Source: JACKJK01 sp046159835 (GTDB lineage: Bacteria > Pseudomonadota > Alphaproteobacteria > Rhizobiales > Tepidamorphaceae). Taken from it: 64,000 nt of DNA. A model generated the notes under the pieces. It was not told the origin of the DNA, did not search any database, and saw nothing but the letters and a program-made list of their open reading frames with translations. The DNA is taken from assembly GCF_046159835.1 (NCBI RefSeq), contig NZ_JBJXCY010000001.1, positions 434,001 through 498,000 of the forward strand, written 5' to 3'. Each line of letters begins with the position of its first letter. Position 1 is the first letter of the stretch. A program made the translations under genes and the position numbers. Shown one piece after another: positions 19,529 to 27,864 of the stretch.

Positions 19529-20416
19529 TTGGACATCGACGAACCGCTCCCCGCGGGTGCGCTGAGAACGCGCGCCTGCGCCAAGGTGAACCTGTGCCTG
19601 CACGTGCTTGGGCGCCGCGAGGACGGCTACCACGAGCTGGAAAGCATCGTTGCCTTTGCCGACGCCGCCGACACGCTGACGCTGTTCCCCGGCGGCGTGA
19701 CGGTGCTGGACGTTCACGCGAAATCAGGCCCCACGGACCCCGGCGTCGTCGGGCCGGACAACCTCGTCCTGCGGGCAGCACGCGCGGCAGCCGAGCATCT
19801 CGGCCTGACGCGCGCGGGCCGCTTCGTGCTGGACAAGCATCTCCCCGTTGCAGCCGGCATCGGTGGCGGCTCGGCGGATGCCGCCGCAGCCCTTCGCCTG
19901 ATCGTTGCAGCAGCCCAAGCCGACCCCGACGATCCGAAACTGGCGCAGGCCGCACTCAGCATTGGCGCGGACGTGCCCGTCTGCGTCGAGAGCGTGGCGA
20001 GCCTTGTCACCGGCATCGGCGAAACCATCACGCCCATCGAGGGCTTCCCGGAAATGTTCGCCGTGCTGGTCAATCCGCGCGTGCCAGTGCCGACGTCAAA
20101 GGTCTTCACCGCACTCGGACTGGAACCGGGAAAGCCGCGCAATCCGCAGGCCTTCGAGGCGCTCGATGGCGCGACCGTGCGCGATGCGATCGCCTGCGGG
20201 CGCAACGACCTTCAGAAAGCAGCCATCGAGATTTGTCCGCAGATTGCAGACTGCCTCGCGGCACTGGAAGCAAGCGGTGCCGCCCCGGCGCGCATGTCCG
20301 GGTCCGGCGCGACGTGCTTCGGGTTGTTCGATGATCTGCGCGCCGCCCGCCACGCGGCGGTGAAGCTCGCTGAAATCCAGCCCGGCTGGTGGGTGAAAGC
20401 TGTAACGCTCGGCTAG
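19529..20416 (+). CDS. ispE: 4-diphosphocytidyl-2-C-methyl-D-erythritol kinase
   Basis: This GHMP kinase of 295 residues phosphorylates CDP-methylerythritol in the MEP isoprenoid pathway. It shows the N-terminal CAKVNLCLHVLGRREDGYHELES with the catalytic-site Lys and Asp/His region. The glycine-rich ATP loop is PVAAGIGGGSADAAAALR, and the third motif is ARMSGSGATCFGLF. The start follows the TPR gene by four bases, so they are probably cotranscribed. The initiation codon at 19529 is TTG (ttggacatcgac), which is unusual. No ATG occurs before the catalytic domain. The pathway partner dxs is at 61178. Confidence 0.95.
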   Translation: MDIDEPLPAGALRTRACAKVNLCLHVLGRREDGYHELESIVAFADAADTLTLFPGGVTVLDVHAKSGPTDPGVVGPDNLVLRAARAAAEHLGLTRAGRFVLDKHLPVAAGIGGGSADAAAALRLIVAAAQADPDDPKLAQAALSIGADVPVCVESVASLVTGIGETITPIEGFPEMFAVLVNPRVPVPTSKVFTALGLEPGKPRNPQAFEALDGATVRDAIACGRNDLQKAAIEICPQIADCLAALEASGAAPARMSGSGATCFGLFDDLRAARHAAVKLAEIQPGWWVKAVTLG

Positions 20417-20423
20417 GCCGCGT

Positions 20424-21380
20424 TCACGTGGCGCGGGCGACCGCGAAATCGACCGCTTCCATCATCGCCTCGCGCTCCGCACAATCGGGTGCGGCAGCCA
20501 GCGCGGTCTTGGCTTCCTGCGCGTAGTGACGTGCCCGCGACAGCGTCTCGGCAATCGCGCCGTGGCGCTCCATCAGCGAAATTGCGTGAGCCAAGTCGGC
20601 ATCGGCCACGTCGCGGTCGCGCAGGCAGCGCGTCCAGAAGGCGCGGTCCTCGTCGTTGCCACGCTGGTAGCTGACGATCACCGGCAGGGTGATCTTTCCC
20701 TCACGCAGGTCGTCACCGACATTCTTGCCAAGGGCTGCCTGCGAGCCGGAATAATCAAGTGCATCGTCCACGAGCTGGAACGCGACGCCCAGCGCGCGTC
20801 CGAAATCCCGCATCGCCTTGCGGGCGTCGTCGCCCGCTTTCCCAAGGATTGGACCGACTTCGGCAGCTGCTGCAAACAGCGCGGCGGTCTTGGCGTCGAT
20901 CACCTTGAGATAGTCTTCCTCGGTGGTCGCAAGGTTCTGCGCGGTGACAAGCTGCATCACCTCGCCCTCCGCGATCACGGCCGACGCCGTAGACAGCACG
21001 TCGAGAGAGTCCATGGAACCGGCTTCAACCATCATCTTGAAGGCCTGCCCGAGCAGGAAATCGCCCACGAGTACGCTTGCCTGATTGCCCCACACCATGC
21101 GCGCGGCAGGCTTGCCGCGACGCAGGTCGCTCTCGTCGACCACGTCGTCGTGCAGCAGGGTGGCAGTGTGCATGAACTCGACGGAGGCCGCCAGCAGGAT
21201 GCGCGCGTCGGACCGGTTGCCATAGGCCTGCGCGGTCGCCAGCGTCAGCATCGGGCGCAGGCGCTTGCCGCCGGAATCGATCAGGTGGTTCGCCAGTTCC
21301 GGGATCAGGTCCACGTCCGAGCCGGTGCGCGACAGGATCATGTCGTTGACCGCGCCCATGCCGTCTTTCACCGTCTCCAT
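20424..21380 (-). CDS. Polyprenyl diphosphate synthase (octaprenyl type)
   Basis: A trans-isoprenyl diphosphate synthase of at least 318 residues, making the side chain of ubiquinone. Two Asp-rich motifs are present: LLHDDVVDESD (first DDxxD) and LVDDALDYSG (second). GGKRLRPMLTLA near the N-terminus binds isopentenyl diphosphate. The start at 21380 (METVKDGMGAVND) is tentative. The open frame continues upstream with KGLASLAQAAHTLSQQSAP, similar to longer family members, and a TTG there could be the real start. It is divergent from the DUF2007 gene and convergent with ispE, seven bases away. Confidence 0.92.
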   Translation of the reverse strand: METVKDGMGAVNDMILSRTGSDVDLIPELANHLIDSGGKRLRPMLTLATAQAYGNRSDARILLAASVEFMHTATLLHDDVVDESDLRRGKPAARMVWGNQASVLVGDFLLGQAFKMMVEAGSMDSLDVLSTASAVIAEGEVMQLVTAQNLATTEEDYLKVIDAKTAALFAAAAEVGPILGKAGDDARKAMRDFGRALGVAFQLVDDALDYSGSQAALGKNVGDDLREGKITLPVIVSYQRGNDEDRAFWTRCLRDRDVADADLAHAISLMERHGAIAETLSRARHYAQEAKTALAAAPDCAEREAMMEAVDFAVARAT

Positions 21381-21548
21381 GAGCGGTTCGATGCGTGGTG
21401 CGGACTGCTGTGACAGTGTGTGTGCTGCCTGGGCCAAGGAGGCGAGACCTTTCCGTGGTTTCTGCGATTGTGTGTATCGGTTTATATGTCCAGCACAATA
21501 GGTTTGCCGCACCGGCGCGGCAACCAGCCGCAATAGAATGCGTGTTTC

Positions 21549-21788
21549 ATGGTGGAATTGCTCCGAACCAACGACATCGTCGCGCTGAGTTATATCGGTG
21601 CGCTTCTGCGCGAGGCGGGCATCCCCCATCTCGTGATGGACGAGAACATGTCGATCCTCGAAGGCTCGATCGGAGTCATCCCGCGCCGCGTCCTGGTGGA
21701 CGAGGACAGTCGTGACCAGGCCGCCCGCATCCTGAACGATGCCGATCTCGGACACCTGCTGCCGCACAAGGGCGGCAAGCCGGTATGA
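21549..21788 (+). CDS. DUF2007 domain protein
   Basis: A 79-residue DUF2007 protein (MVELLRTNDIVALSYIGALL, ending LGHLLPHKGGKPV). The family has a small alpha/beta fold of the GlnB-like type and is annotated as putative signal transducers, but no biochemical role is known. Its stop overlaps the ATG of the next gene by four bases (ATGA), indicating translational coupling with the methyltransferase. The pair is conserved next to the polyprenyl synthase gene in related genomes as far as I recall. Confidence 0.82.
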   Translation: MVELLRTNDIVALSYIGALLREAGIPHLVMDENMSILEGSIGVIPRRVLVDEDSRDQAARILNDADLGHLLPHKGGKPV

Positions 21789-22552
21789 GCGGCTTTGAAG
21801 GCGAAACCACCGACGATGCCTTTCTCGGCGGCGCGCTGACGCTGACACAGCCACGCCGCGGTCACCGCTCCGGTCTCGATGCTGTGCTTCTCGCGGCGAG
21901 CGCACCCGTCGCGCCCGGCGAAACCGTGCTGGATCTCGGCTCCGGGGCAGGGGCAGCGGGACTGTGCGTGCTGGCGCGGGTCGAGGCCGCGAGCGCGGTG
22001 TTTCTGGATCGGGATGCCGCCATGCTTGACCTCGCCGCCCGCAATGCGAGCGCAAACGGGTTCTCGGAGCGTGTCACCACTGTCTGCTTCGATCTCGATT
22101 CTCCCGGCGGCGTGGAGGCAGCCGGCCTGCGGCAAGGCAGCATCGACCACGTCATCGCCAACCCGCCCTTCTTTCAGGACGGGCAGACCCGCGCCACGCC
22201 GGACGAAAATCGTCGCGCGGCGCATCTCGCCGGTGCCTCGCTCGAGGCGTCGCTGGAGCGCTGGGCGTCCTTCGCCGCCGGCGCCCTGCGCAAGGGCGGC
22301 AGCGTCACGTTCGTTCACCGGGCCGATGCGCTTCCGGCCATCCTGAGCGCGTTCGAGGGGCGCTTCGGCAACGTGGCGGTGACGCCGATCCATCCGCGCC
22401 CCGGCCTTCCGGCCATTCGCGTGCTGGTGCGCGGCCTCAAGGGCAGCAAGGCGCCGCTGAACCTTGCCCCCGCCATCACGCTGCATGGGGCGGAGGGGGA
22501 AACCTTCCTGCCCCAGGTCGAAGCCGTGCTGCGCCGTCCCGCCGCGCTGTAG
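21785..22552 (+). CDS. TrmN6-like tRNA (adenine-N6) methyltransferase
   Basis: A 255-residue class I AdoMet methyltransferase. N-terminal LTLTQPRRGHRSGLDAVLLA is the signature of the TrmN6/YfiC group. Motif I is VLDLGSGAGAAGLCVL, and the catalytic NPPF tetrapeptide appears in VIANPPFFQDGQTR. In E. coli, TrmN6 methylates A37 of tRNA-Val. The specificity here is inferred from family resemblance. Translation is coupled to DUF2007 by an ATGA overlap. Confidence 0.85.
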   Translation: MSGFEGETTDDAFLGGALTLTQPRRGHRSGLDAVLLAASAPVAPGETVLDLGSGAGAAGLCVLARVEAASAVFLDRDAAMLDLAARNASANGFSERVTTVCFDLDSPGGVEAAGLRQGSIDHVIANPPFFQDGQTRATPDENRRAAHLAGASLEASLERWASFAAGALRKGGSVTFVHRADALPAILSAFEGRFGNVAVTPIHPRPGLPAIRVLVRGLKGSKAPLNLAPAITLHGAEGETFLPQVEAVLRRPAAL

Positions 22553-22636
22553 CCACCTTGTCGCGGGCCTTCAGCGGAACCAAATAAGCCTCTCCCCGCT
22601 TATTCTTGCGAACCCGCAGAAACCCAAGGTGAATTC

Positions 22637-23506
22637 ATGGCACTGGAGCGTTTGCGCGCCCTTCTTCCCGGCCCCCTGTCCTCGAATGCGCCCATCGTGC
22701 CCGTCTTGCGGCTCGTTGGCCCCATCGGGGTGCGCCAGTCGCCGTTTCAGCAGGCGCTGTCCATGGCTTCCGTCGCCGGGCCGCTCAAGAAGCTGTTCGC
22801 CTATAAGAAGGCGGCAGCGGTCGCGATTTCCATATCCTCGCCCGGCGGTTCGCCCGTCCAGTCGAACCTGATCTTCAAGCGCATCCGCCAGCTGGCGGAG
22901 GAAAACGACAAGAAGGTCTATGTATTCGTCGAGGACGTGGCCGCATCCGGCGGCTACTTCATCGCCGTTGCCGGTGACGAGATCATTGCCGATCCGTCTT
23001 CCATCGTCGGCTCCATCGGCGTGGTGGCGGCGAGCTTCGGCTTCGTGGAAGCCATCGACAAGCTCGGCATCGAGCGCCGCGTCCACACCGCCGGCAAGAA
23101 GAAGTTCATGTTTGACCCCTTCCAGCCGGAAAAGCAGGAAGACATCGAGCGGCTGAAATCCATCCAGCAGGACATCCACGACACCTTCATCGAGGTCGTG
23201 AAGTCCCGCCGACGCGAGAAGCTGCGCGGCGAGGGAGACATGCTGTTCTCCGGCGAGTTCTGGACGGGCCGCCAGGGCATGGCTCTTGGCCTCGTCGACC
23301 GCATAGGCGACCTTCGCTCGGTGCTGCGAGAGGAATTCGGCGAGAAGGTCGTCACGCCGCTCGTTTCCAGCCAGCGGCGCGGGCTGTTCGGCTTCGGTCG
23401 TGCACCCTCGTTCGGCGGGTCGGGGAGCGAAATGGCGCACGCCGCCGCCAACGGCCTGATCGATGCGGCGGAAGCGCGCGAGATGTGGGCCCGCTATGGC
23501 CTTTGA
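22637..23506 (+). CDS. S49-family serine peptidase (SppA/SohB-like)
   Basis: A 289-residue single-domain S49 peptidase. ISISSPGGSPVQSNLIFKRI holds the oxyanion region. VEDVAASGGYFIAVAGDEI carries the nucleophile Ser, and SIVGSIGVV and AGKKKFMFDPF (candidate general-base Lys) follow. No N-terminal membrane anchor is obvious, unlike SppA proper, so it may be cytoplasmic or peripheral. The family degrades signal peptides and other membrane peptides. Its C-terminal end overlaps or abuts the small membrane protein gene downstream. Confidence 0.88.
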   Translation: MALERLRALLPGPLSSNAPIVPVLRLVGPIGVRQSPFQQALSMASVAGPLKKLFAYKKAAAVAISISSPGGSPVQSNLIFKRIRQLAEENDKKVYVFVEDVAASGGYFIAVAGDEIIADPSSIVGSIGVVAASFGFVEAIDKLGIERRVHTAGKKKFMFDPFQPEKQEDIERLKSIQQDIHDTFIEVVKSRRREKLRGEGDMLFSGEFWTGRQGMALGLVDRIGDLRSVLREEFGEKVVTPLVSSQRRGLFGFGRAPSFGGSGSEMAHAAANGLIDAAEAREMWARYGL

Positions 23507-23531
23507 AGACGAAGGAAGGCATTCTCCGGCG

Positions 23532-23711
23532 ATGTTCAATCCGTGGACAATCATCATCGCGCTCGGCGCGTTCGTGGCGTGGCGCTGGATCGCCTCGGAG
23601 AAAAAGCGCGTCTCCGGCGAACTGGAAAAGACGCGCCGCTCCCGCAAGCAGGTTCCCGTCGAACTGCAGCGCGACGAGGACGGGGTCTATCGGCCCCGCG
23701 ACGAACGCTGA
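23532..23711 (+). CDS. Small single-pass membrane protein
   Basis: A 59-residue protein: MFNPWTIIIALGAFVAWRWI forms one N-terminal membrane helix. A charged cytoplasmic tail with EKTRRSRKQVPVELQRDEDG and YRPRDER follows. I recall similar small proteins between an S49 peptidase gene and glyQ in other Rhizobiales, so it is likely real. Two longer in-frame starts exist (23463, 23496), the latter overlapping the peptidase stop. Function is unknown. Confidence 0.65.
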   Translation: MFNPWTIIIALGAFVAWRWIASEKKRVSGELEKTRRSRKQVPVELQRDEDGVYRPRDER

Positions 23712-23807
23712 GCGGTTCCGGCACTTGACGCTTCGGCGCGCCTCTTCCACAACGCGGCGCAACCCGTCTTCAAGCCGCGATAGATGCCGCCCAGGAACGC
23801 CGCCGAC

Positions 23808-24740
23808 ATGACCACGCCCGACCACATGGACCCGACCCGCTCCTTCCAGGGGCTGATGCTGACGCTGTCGCGCTACTGGGCCGACAAGGGCTGCGTTGTG
23901 CTCCAGCCCTACGACATGGAAGTCGGCGCCGGCACGTTCCATCCGGCAACCACGCTGCGCTCGCTGGGGCCGAAGCACTGGAAGGCGGCCTACGTGCAGC
24001 CCTCCCGCCGCCCCAAGGACGGGCGCTACGGCGAGAACCCCAACCGGCTTCAGCACTACTACCAGTATCAGGTGATCCTGAAGCCTTCGCCCCCGGACCT
24101 GCAGCAGCTCTACCTCGACAGCCTGTCGGCCATCGGCATCGATTCCGCCAACCACGACATCCGCTTCGTGGAGGATGACTGGGAAAGCCCGACGCTGGGT
24201 GCCTGGGGCCTCGGCTGGGAAGTTTGGTGCGACGGCATGGAGGTGAGCCAGTTCACCTACTTCCAGCAGGTCTGCGGGCAGGACTGCCACCCCGTCTCCG
24301 GCGAACTGACCTACGGTCTGGAGCGCCTCGCCATGTACGTTCAGGGCGTCGACAACGTCTACGACCTGAACTTCAACGGCCGCGATGGCGAAGAGAAAGT
24401 CACCTATGGCGACGTCTTCCTGCAGGCCGAGCAGGAATATTCCCGCCACAACTTCGAGTACGCCAACACCGAAATGCTGTTCACCCACTTCCGCGACGCC
24501 GAGGCCGAGTGCAAGGCGCTGCTGGAGCAGGGCAGGGAGGCAGACGGCGCACTGCACAAGTGCGTGCTGCCAGCCTACGACCAGTGCATCAAGGCAAGCC
24601 ACGTCTTCAACTTGCTGGATGCGCGCGGCGTCATCTCCGTGACCGAGCGCCAGAGCTACATCCTGCGGGTGCGTGAATTGTCCAAGGCTTGCGGAGAAGC
24701 CTTCGTGCAGACGGACGCAGGCGGGGCCGCGGCGGCCTGA
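23808..24740 (+). CDS. glyQ: Glycyl-tRNA synthetase alpha subunit
   Basis: This is the catalytic subunit of the alpha2beta2 bacterial glycyl-tRNA synthetase (class IIc-like). The 310 residues include [20 protein letters not shown], the motif-2-like [39 protein letters not shown] and [18 protein letters not shown], all highly conserved. The ATG at 23808, preceded by an AGGAA-like site, fits the family start; an in-frame ATG 24 bases upstream is possible. Its partner glyS lies 6.4 kb downstream, separated by six genes. Confidence 0.97.
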   Translation: MTTPDHMDPTRSFQGLMLTLSRYWADKGCVVLQPYDMEVGAGTFHPATTLRSLGPKHWKAAYVQPSRRPKDGRYGENPNRLQHYYQYQVILKPSPPDLQQLYLDSLSAIGIDSANHDIRFVEDDWESPTLGAWGLGWEVWCDGMEVSQFTYFQQVCGQDCHPVSGELTYGLERLAMYVQGVDNVYDLNFNGRDGEEKVTYGDVFLQAEQEYSRHNFEYANTEMLFTHFRDAEAECKALLEQGREADGALHKCVLPAYDQCIKASHVFNLLDARGVISVTERQSYILRVRELSKACGEAFVQTDAGGAAAA

Positions 24741-24905
24741 ATCGGTTCCCGGTTGAAGGGGCACCAACCTGCAGGCCGTGTGATACGGTCGATAAGTCCA
24801 CATCAACCGCGGCGATAGATCCATCCAATCACCGAAGTCGACTTCACACGCCGCATTGCATGGGCCGTTGCCTTCGTTGTTGCGCTGACGGCGCTCGCCC
24901 TGGGC

Positions 24906-26873
24906 GTGCTGTGGCAGGTCGCGACCGTTTCGTTCGACACCAGCGCCCTGCGTGCGTCCATTGTCGGCGCATTCGGTATGGCACCGAACGATCCCTCCGA
25001 GCGCATCGACTATCTCGTCTACGTCTCGTTCTGCGGCATTGTCTCGCTCGTCGCCGTGGCCTTCGCTGCCAGGGAGCAGCCGTGGAAATTCCTCAGCGGG
25101 AAATCGTCGCTGCTCACGGACTTGGCCGCCGCCGCCGGCCTGATCGCGATCTTCTTCACGATCGAATGGCTCGATGTCACGACGAAGACCGTCCGAAACA
25201 CGTTCGCCCCGTTCGACAATGTGTCACGGGAACGCTTCACGTTCACCAATGTCGCCACATCGGCCATCGCGCTGTCGGCCGGCTATCTCATCTTCAAGGA
25301 GCGCCTTTCCAACCGGATCCTGGGCTGGATCGCGGTGGTTGCGGTGGGCCTCTACGTGTCCAGTTTCACGATCGTCTCGAACGCGGACTGGATCATCTAT
25401 TCCTATCACCTGGAGCCGCTGCTTCACCCGATTGCACAGGTTCTTCACGGGGCCGAGATCGGCGTCACCACGCGCAGCCTCTACGGCATGTTCCCGCATT
25501 TCCTCGAGCCGTATTTCATGCTCTTCGGGGTGTCGACGCTCTCGTTCTCGATGCTCTACTCTGCGGTCACGGCAGCCTACATGCTCGCCTGCTATGGGCT
25601 GATCGAGCGCGTCGCGCACACGTTGCCGATCCGGCTGACGGCGTTCCTGGCGCTGATCTACATCACCTATTTCGTGAACCCGCGGTGGCCGGAAGATCCC
25701 TATCCGCAGCTGTTCTTCCTGCGGTTCGCATTTCCCATCATCCTGATCTGCCTTGTTCTGGTAAAGGGGCGCCTGTCGCGGCTCACGCCGCCGGGACTGG
25801 CCGTGTGGACCGGCATTTTCGCACTCGGCCCGTTGTGGAACCTGGAATCCGGCCTGATTACCCTTGTCGCCTTCACAGCGGTGTTCTGGGTGTCTGTGGT
25901 TGCCGATCAGGCCGGTTGGGATGCCCTGCGCCGCCGAATCATGCGCGACCTGCCCGTAGCGATCCTGGGCGGAGCGCTCGCGCTCGGACTGGCTGCCGTC
26001 TACCTCCTGCTGCGGTACGGCGCGGTGCCGGAACTCGACGAGATCACCCGCTACACGAGCCTGTTCACCAACCAAGGCCTGGGCTTCGGCACGCATCCGA
26101 TCCGCGAATGGTACTCACCCATCATCCTCGTGTTTCCGTTGTTCGCGGGCACGATCATCGCCGGCTTCTGGGCTGCGGTTCACAAGCCGTTCGGCGAAGG
26201 CTGGGAAGCACTTTTCCTGTCGGCGCTTCTGGGGCTCGGATTGCTGGCCTACTGGTGCGGCCGCTCCAACATGGAACTGTTCTCTTCCTGCGCTGGGCCG
26301 TACGCCGTCATCATTGCCGCCGCCTTCGTTTCCAACGCCCTCCGCCGACAGGATGCGTGGTGGAAGGACGCCGCGTTTTTCACCAGTGCCGGCCTGTCCG
26401 CCTTCCTGATCTGTTTTGCAGCGGCGGGGTTCGTCATGGAATTCCGCAACCAGCAGCAGTTCCAGTATCCGCAGGGCTCCAGCCCGAACAACGTGCCATG
26501 GCGTGCGCAGATCGAACGCGTGGAAGCAGTCGCGCAGGAACATCCCGGCGACGCCTTCATCATGTCGCCCATCGACGCGCTGTTCTACGATGCGCTGCGG
26601 CAGCGCGAACCGATTCCGACCTCCGGCTTCCGACACGACATGTGGAAGCAGGATGCTGCCGACCGCCTCGCGTATATTCGCTCCGGCGAAGCCTCCGTTA
26701 TCGTCCTCCACACGATGGGCTCCGACTACGAACTCATCCAGTTCGCCGACGAGGCGGAGCTGGCCGAGATCAAGGCGGCAATCGCCTCGCAATACGTGCT
26801 GCTCGAAACGGTCAATCAGATCGACAAGGAAAGTTTCGAGATTTACGTAAGGGCTGACGGTTCGGCCCAATGA
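24906..26873 (+). CDS. Large polytopic membrane protein of unknown function
   Basis: At least 655 residues with roughly a dozen hydrophobic helices (for example VYVSFCGIVSLVAVAFAA, LAVIYITYFV-like segments and LGGALALGLAAVYLLL), then a soluble C-terminal domain of about 130 residues ending SFEIYVRADG. The alternation of short loops with aromatic/charged patches (SLYGMFPHFLEPYF) recalls GT-C type membrane glycosyltransferases, but I cannot assign a family. The first canonical start is GTG at 24906. The frame is open 90 bases further up and encodes most of a membrane helix (RRIAWAVAFVVALTALALG), so the true N-terminus is uncertain. It is followed closely by an SMR pump gene. Confidence 0.7.
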   Translation: MLWQVATVSFDTSALRASIVGAFGMAPNDPSERIDYLVYVSFCGIVSLVAVAFAAREQPWKFLSGKSSLLTDLAAAAGLIAIFFTIEWLDVTTKTVRNTFAPFDNVSRERFTFTNVATSAIALSAGYLIFKERLSNRILGWIAVVAVGLYVSSFTIVSNADWIIYSYHLEPLLHPIAQVLHGAEIGVTTRSLYGMFPHFLEPYFMLFGVSTLSFSMLYSAVTAAYMLACYGLIERVAHTLPIRLTAFLALIYITYFVNPRWPEDPYPQLFFLRFAFPIILICLVLVKGRLSRLTPPGLAVWTGIFALGPLWNLESGLITLVAFTAVFWVSVVADQAGWDALRRRIMRDLPVAILGGALALGLAAVYLLLRYGAVPELDEITRYTSLFTNQGLGFGTHPIREWYSPIILVFPLFAGTIIAGFWAAVHKPFGEGWEALFLSALLGLGLLAYWCGRSNMELFSSCAGPYAVIIAAAFVSNALRRQDAWWKDAAFFTSAGLSAFLICFAAAGFVMEFRNQQQFQYPQGSSPNNVPWRAQIERVEAVAQEHPGDAFIMSPIDALFYDALRQREPIPTSGFRHDMWKQDAADRLAYIRSGEASVIVLHTMGSDYELIQFADEAELAEIKAAIASQYVLLETVNQIDKESFEIYVRADGSAQ

Positions 26874-26895
26874 CTGCAACCCGCGAGCTTCGGCC

Positions 26896-27225
26896 ATGAT
26901 CTACCTCTATCTCGCGGTCGCCATCGCAGCCGAAGTGATCGGCACCAGCGCGCTCAAGGCATCCGACGTCTTCACCCGGCTTGGTCCCTCGGTGATCGTC
27001 GTCGTGGCCTATGCGGTCGCGTTCTTCTTTCTCGCCATTGTCGTGCGGCAGATGAATGTCGGCATCGCCTACGCGATCTGGTCGGGTCTGGGCATCGTGC
27101 TCATCACCATCATCGGAACGATCTGGTTCGGCGAGCGGCTGGACACGGCCGCGATCATCGGCCTTGGCCTCATCATTGCTGGCGTGGTGACCATCAATCT
27201 GTTTTCCAATACTGTGCCGCACTGA
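26896..27225 (+). CDS. Small multidrug resistance (SMR) family transporter
   Basis: A 109-residue four-helix EmrE-like protein. The membrane-embedded proton/drug-binding glutamate is Glu13 in AAEVIGTSALK. AIVVRQMNVGIAYAIWSGLG and WFGERLDTAAIIGLGLIIAGV are the family's other conserved stretches. It works as an antiparallel dimer exchanging protons for cationic compounds or guanidinium. The conserved GIAYAIWSG favours the Qac-like side, but substrate is not provable from sequence. It lies 22 bases after the large membrane protein gene. Confidence 0.92.
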   Translation: MIYLYLAVAIAAEVIGTSALKASDVFTRLGPSVIVVVAYAVAFFFLAIVVRQMNVGIAYAIWSGLGIVLITIIGTIWFGERLDTAAIIGLGLIIAGVVTINLFSNTVPH

Positions 27226-27285
27226 TTTGAGGCGGTGCGCGTGAAGACGCTTTGTCCGCCTGCTGGCAGCATCCGGGGAACCTGA

Positions 27286-27846
27286 ATGACCATGCTCATC
27301 CTTCTTGCCGTCATCGCCGCGGCCGTTCTCTACGCGATCGTCCTCTACAACACGCTGGTGAAGAAGCGGCAGATGGCCAACGAGGGCTGGAGCGGCATCG
27401 ACGTGCAGCTCAAGCGACGCGCCGACCTGATCCCCAACCTGCTGGAATCGGTGAAGGGTTACATGTCCCACGAGCAGGACACCCTGCGCGAAGTCACCGA
27501 ACTGCGCACCCGCGCGCAGGCCGTGCCGGACGACAACGTCGCCGAGCGCGCCAAGGTGGAAAACATGCTGTCGGGCGCACTTGGCAGGCTTCTGGCGGTG
27601 GCGGAAAACTACCCCGACCTGAAGGCCAGCCAGAACTTCATCGATTTCCAGGATGCGCTGGAAGACACCGAGAACAAGCTGGAGATGGCCCGGCGCTACT
27701 ACAACGGCACTGTGCGCGAACTGAACGTGATGATCGAGCAGTTCCCGTCGAACCTCATTGCCGGCCAGTTTGGCTTTGAAAAGCGCGAGTATTTCGAGAT
27801 CGAGGAAGCAACCGACCGGGAAGTCCCCAAGGTCAGCTTCAGCTGA
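27286..27846 (+). CDS. LemA family protein
   Basis: A 186-residue LemA protein. One N-terminal membrane helix (LLAVIAAAVLYAIVLYNTLV) precedes a long coiled helical domain with the family signatures EGWSGIDVQLKRRADLIPNL and ALEDTENKLEMARRYYNGTVRELN, ending AGQFGFEKREYFEIEE. Its biochemical role is unresolved. It is followed 18 bases later by a DUF2207 gene, an arrangement seen widely and suggesting a functional pair at the membrane. Confidence 0.93.
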   Translation: MTMLILLAVIAAAVLYAIVLYNTLVKKRQMANEGWSGIDVQLKRRADLIPNLLESVKGYMSHEQDTLREVTELRTRAQAVPDDNVAERAKVENMLSGALGRLLAVAENYPDLKASQNFIDFQDALEDTENKLEMARRYYNGTVRELNVMIEQFPSNLIAGQFGFEKREYFEIEEATDREVPKVSFS

Positions 27847-27864
27847 AATAGCGGATCTCCCGCC

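Noticed and set aside
17626..19584. A 652-codon minus-strand open frame opposite the TPR gene
   Set aside because: The plus-strand TPR repeats and signal peptide are clear; the minus frame has no family pattern.
24689..26857. A 722-codon plus-strand frame overlapping the large membrane protein
   Set aside because: The other frame (24906-26873) gives clean hydrophobic helices; this one is Arg/His-rich shadow.
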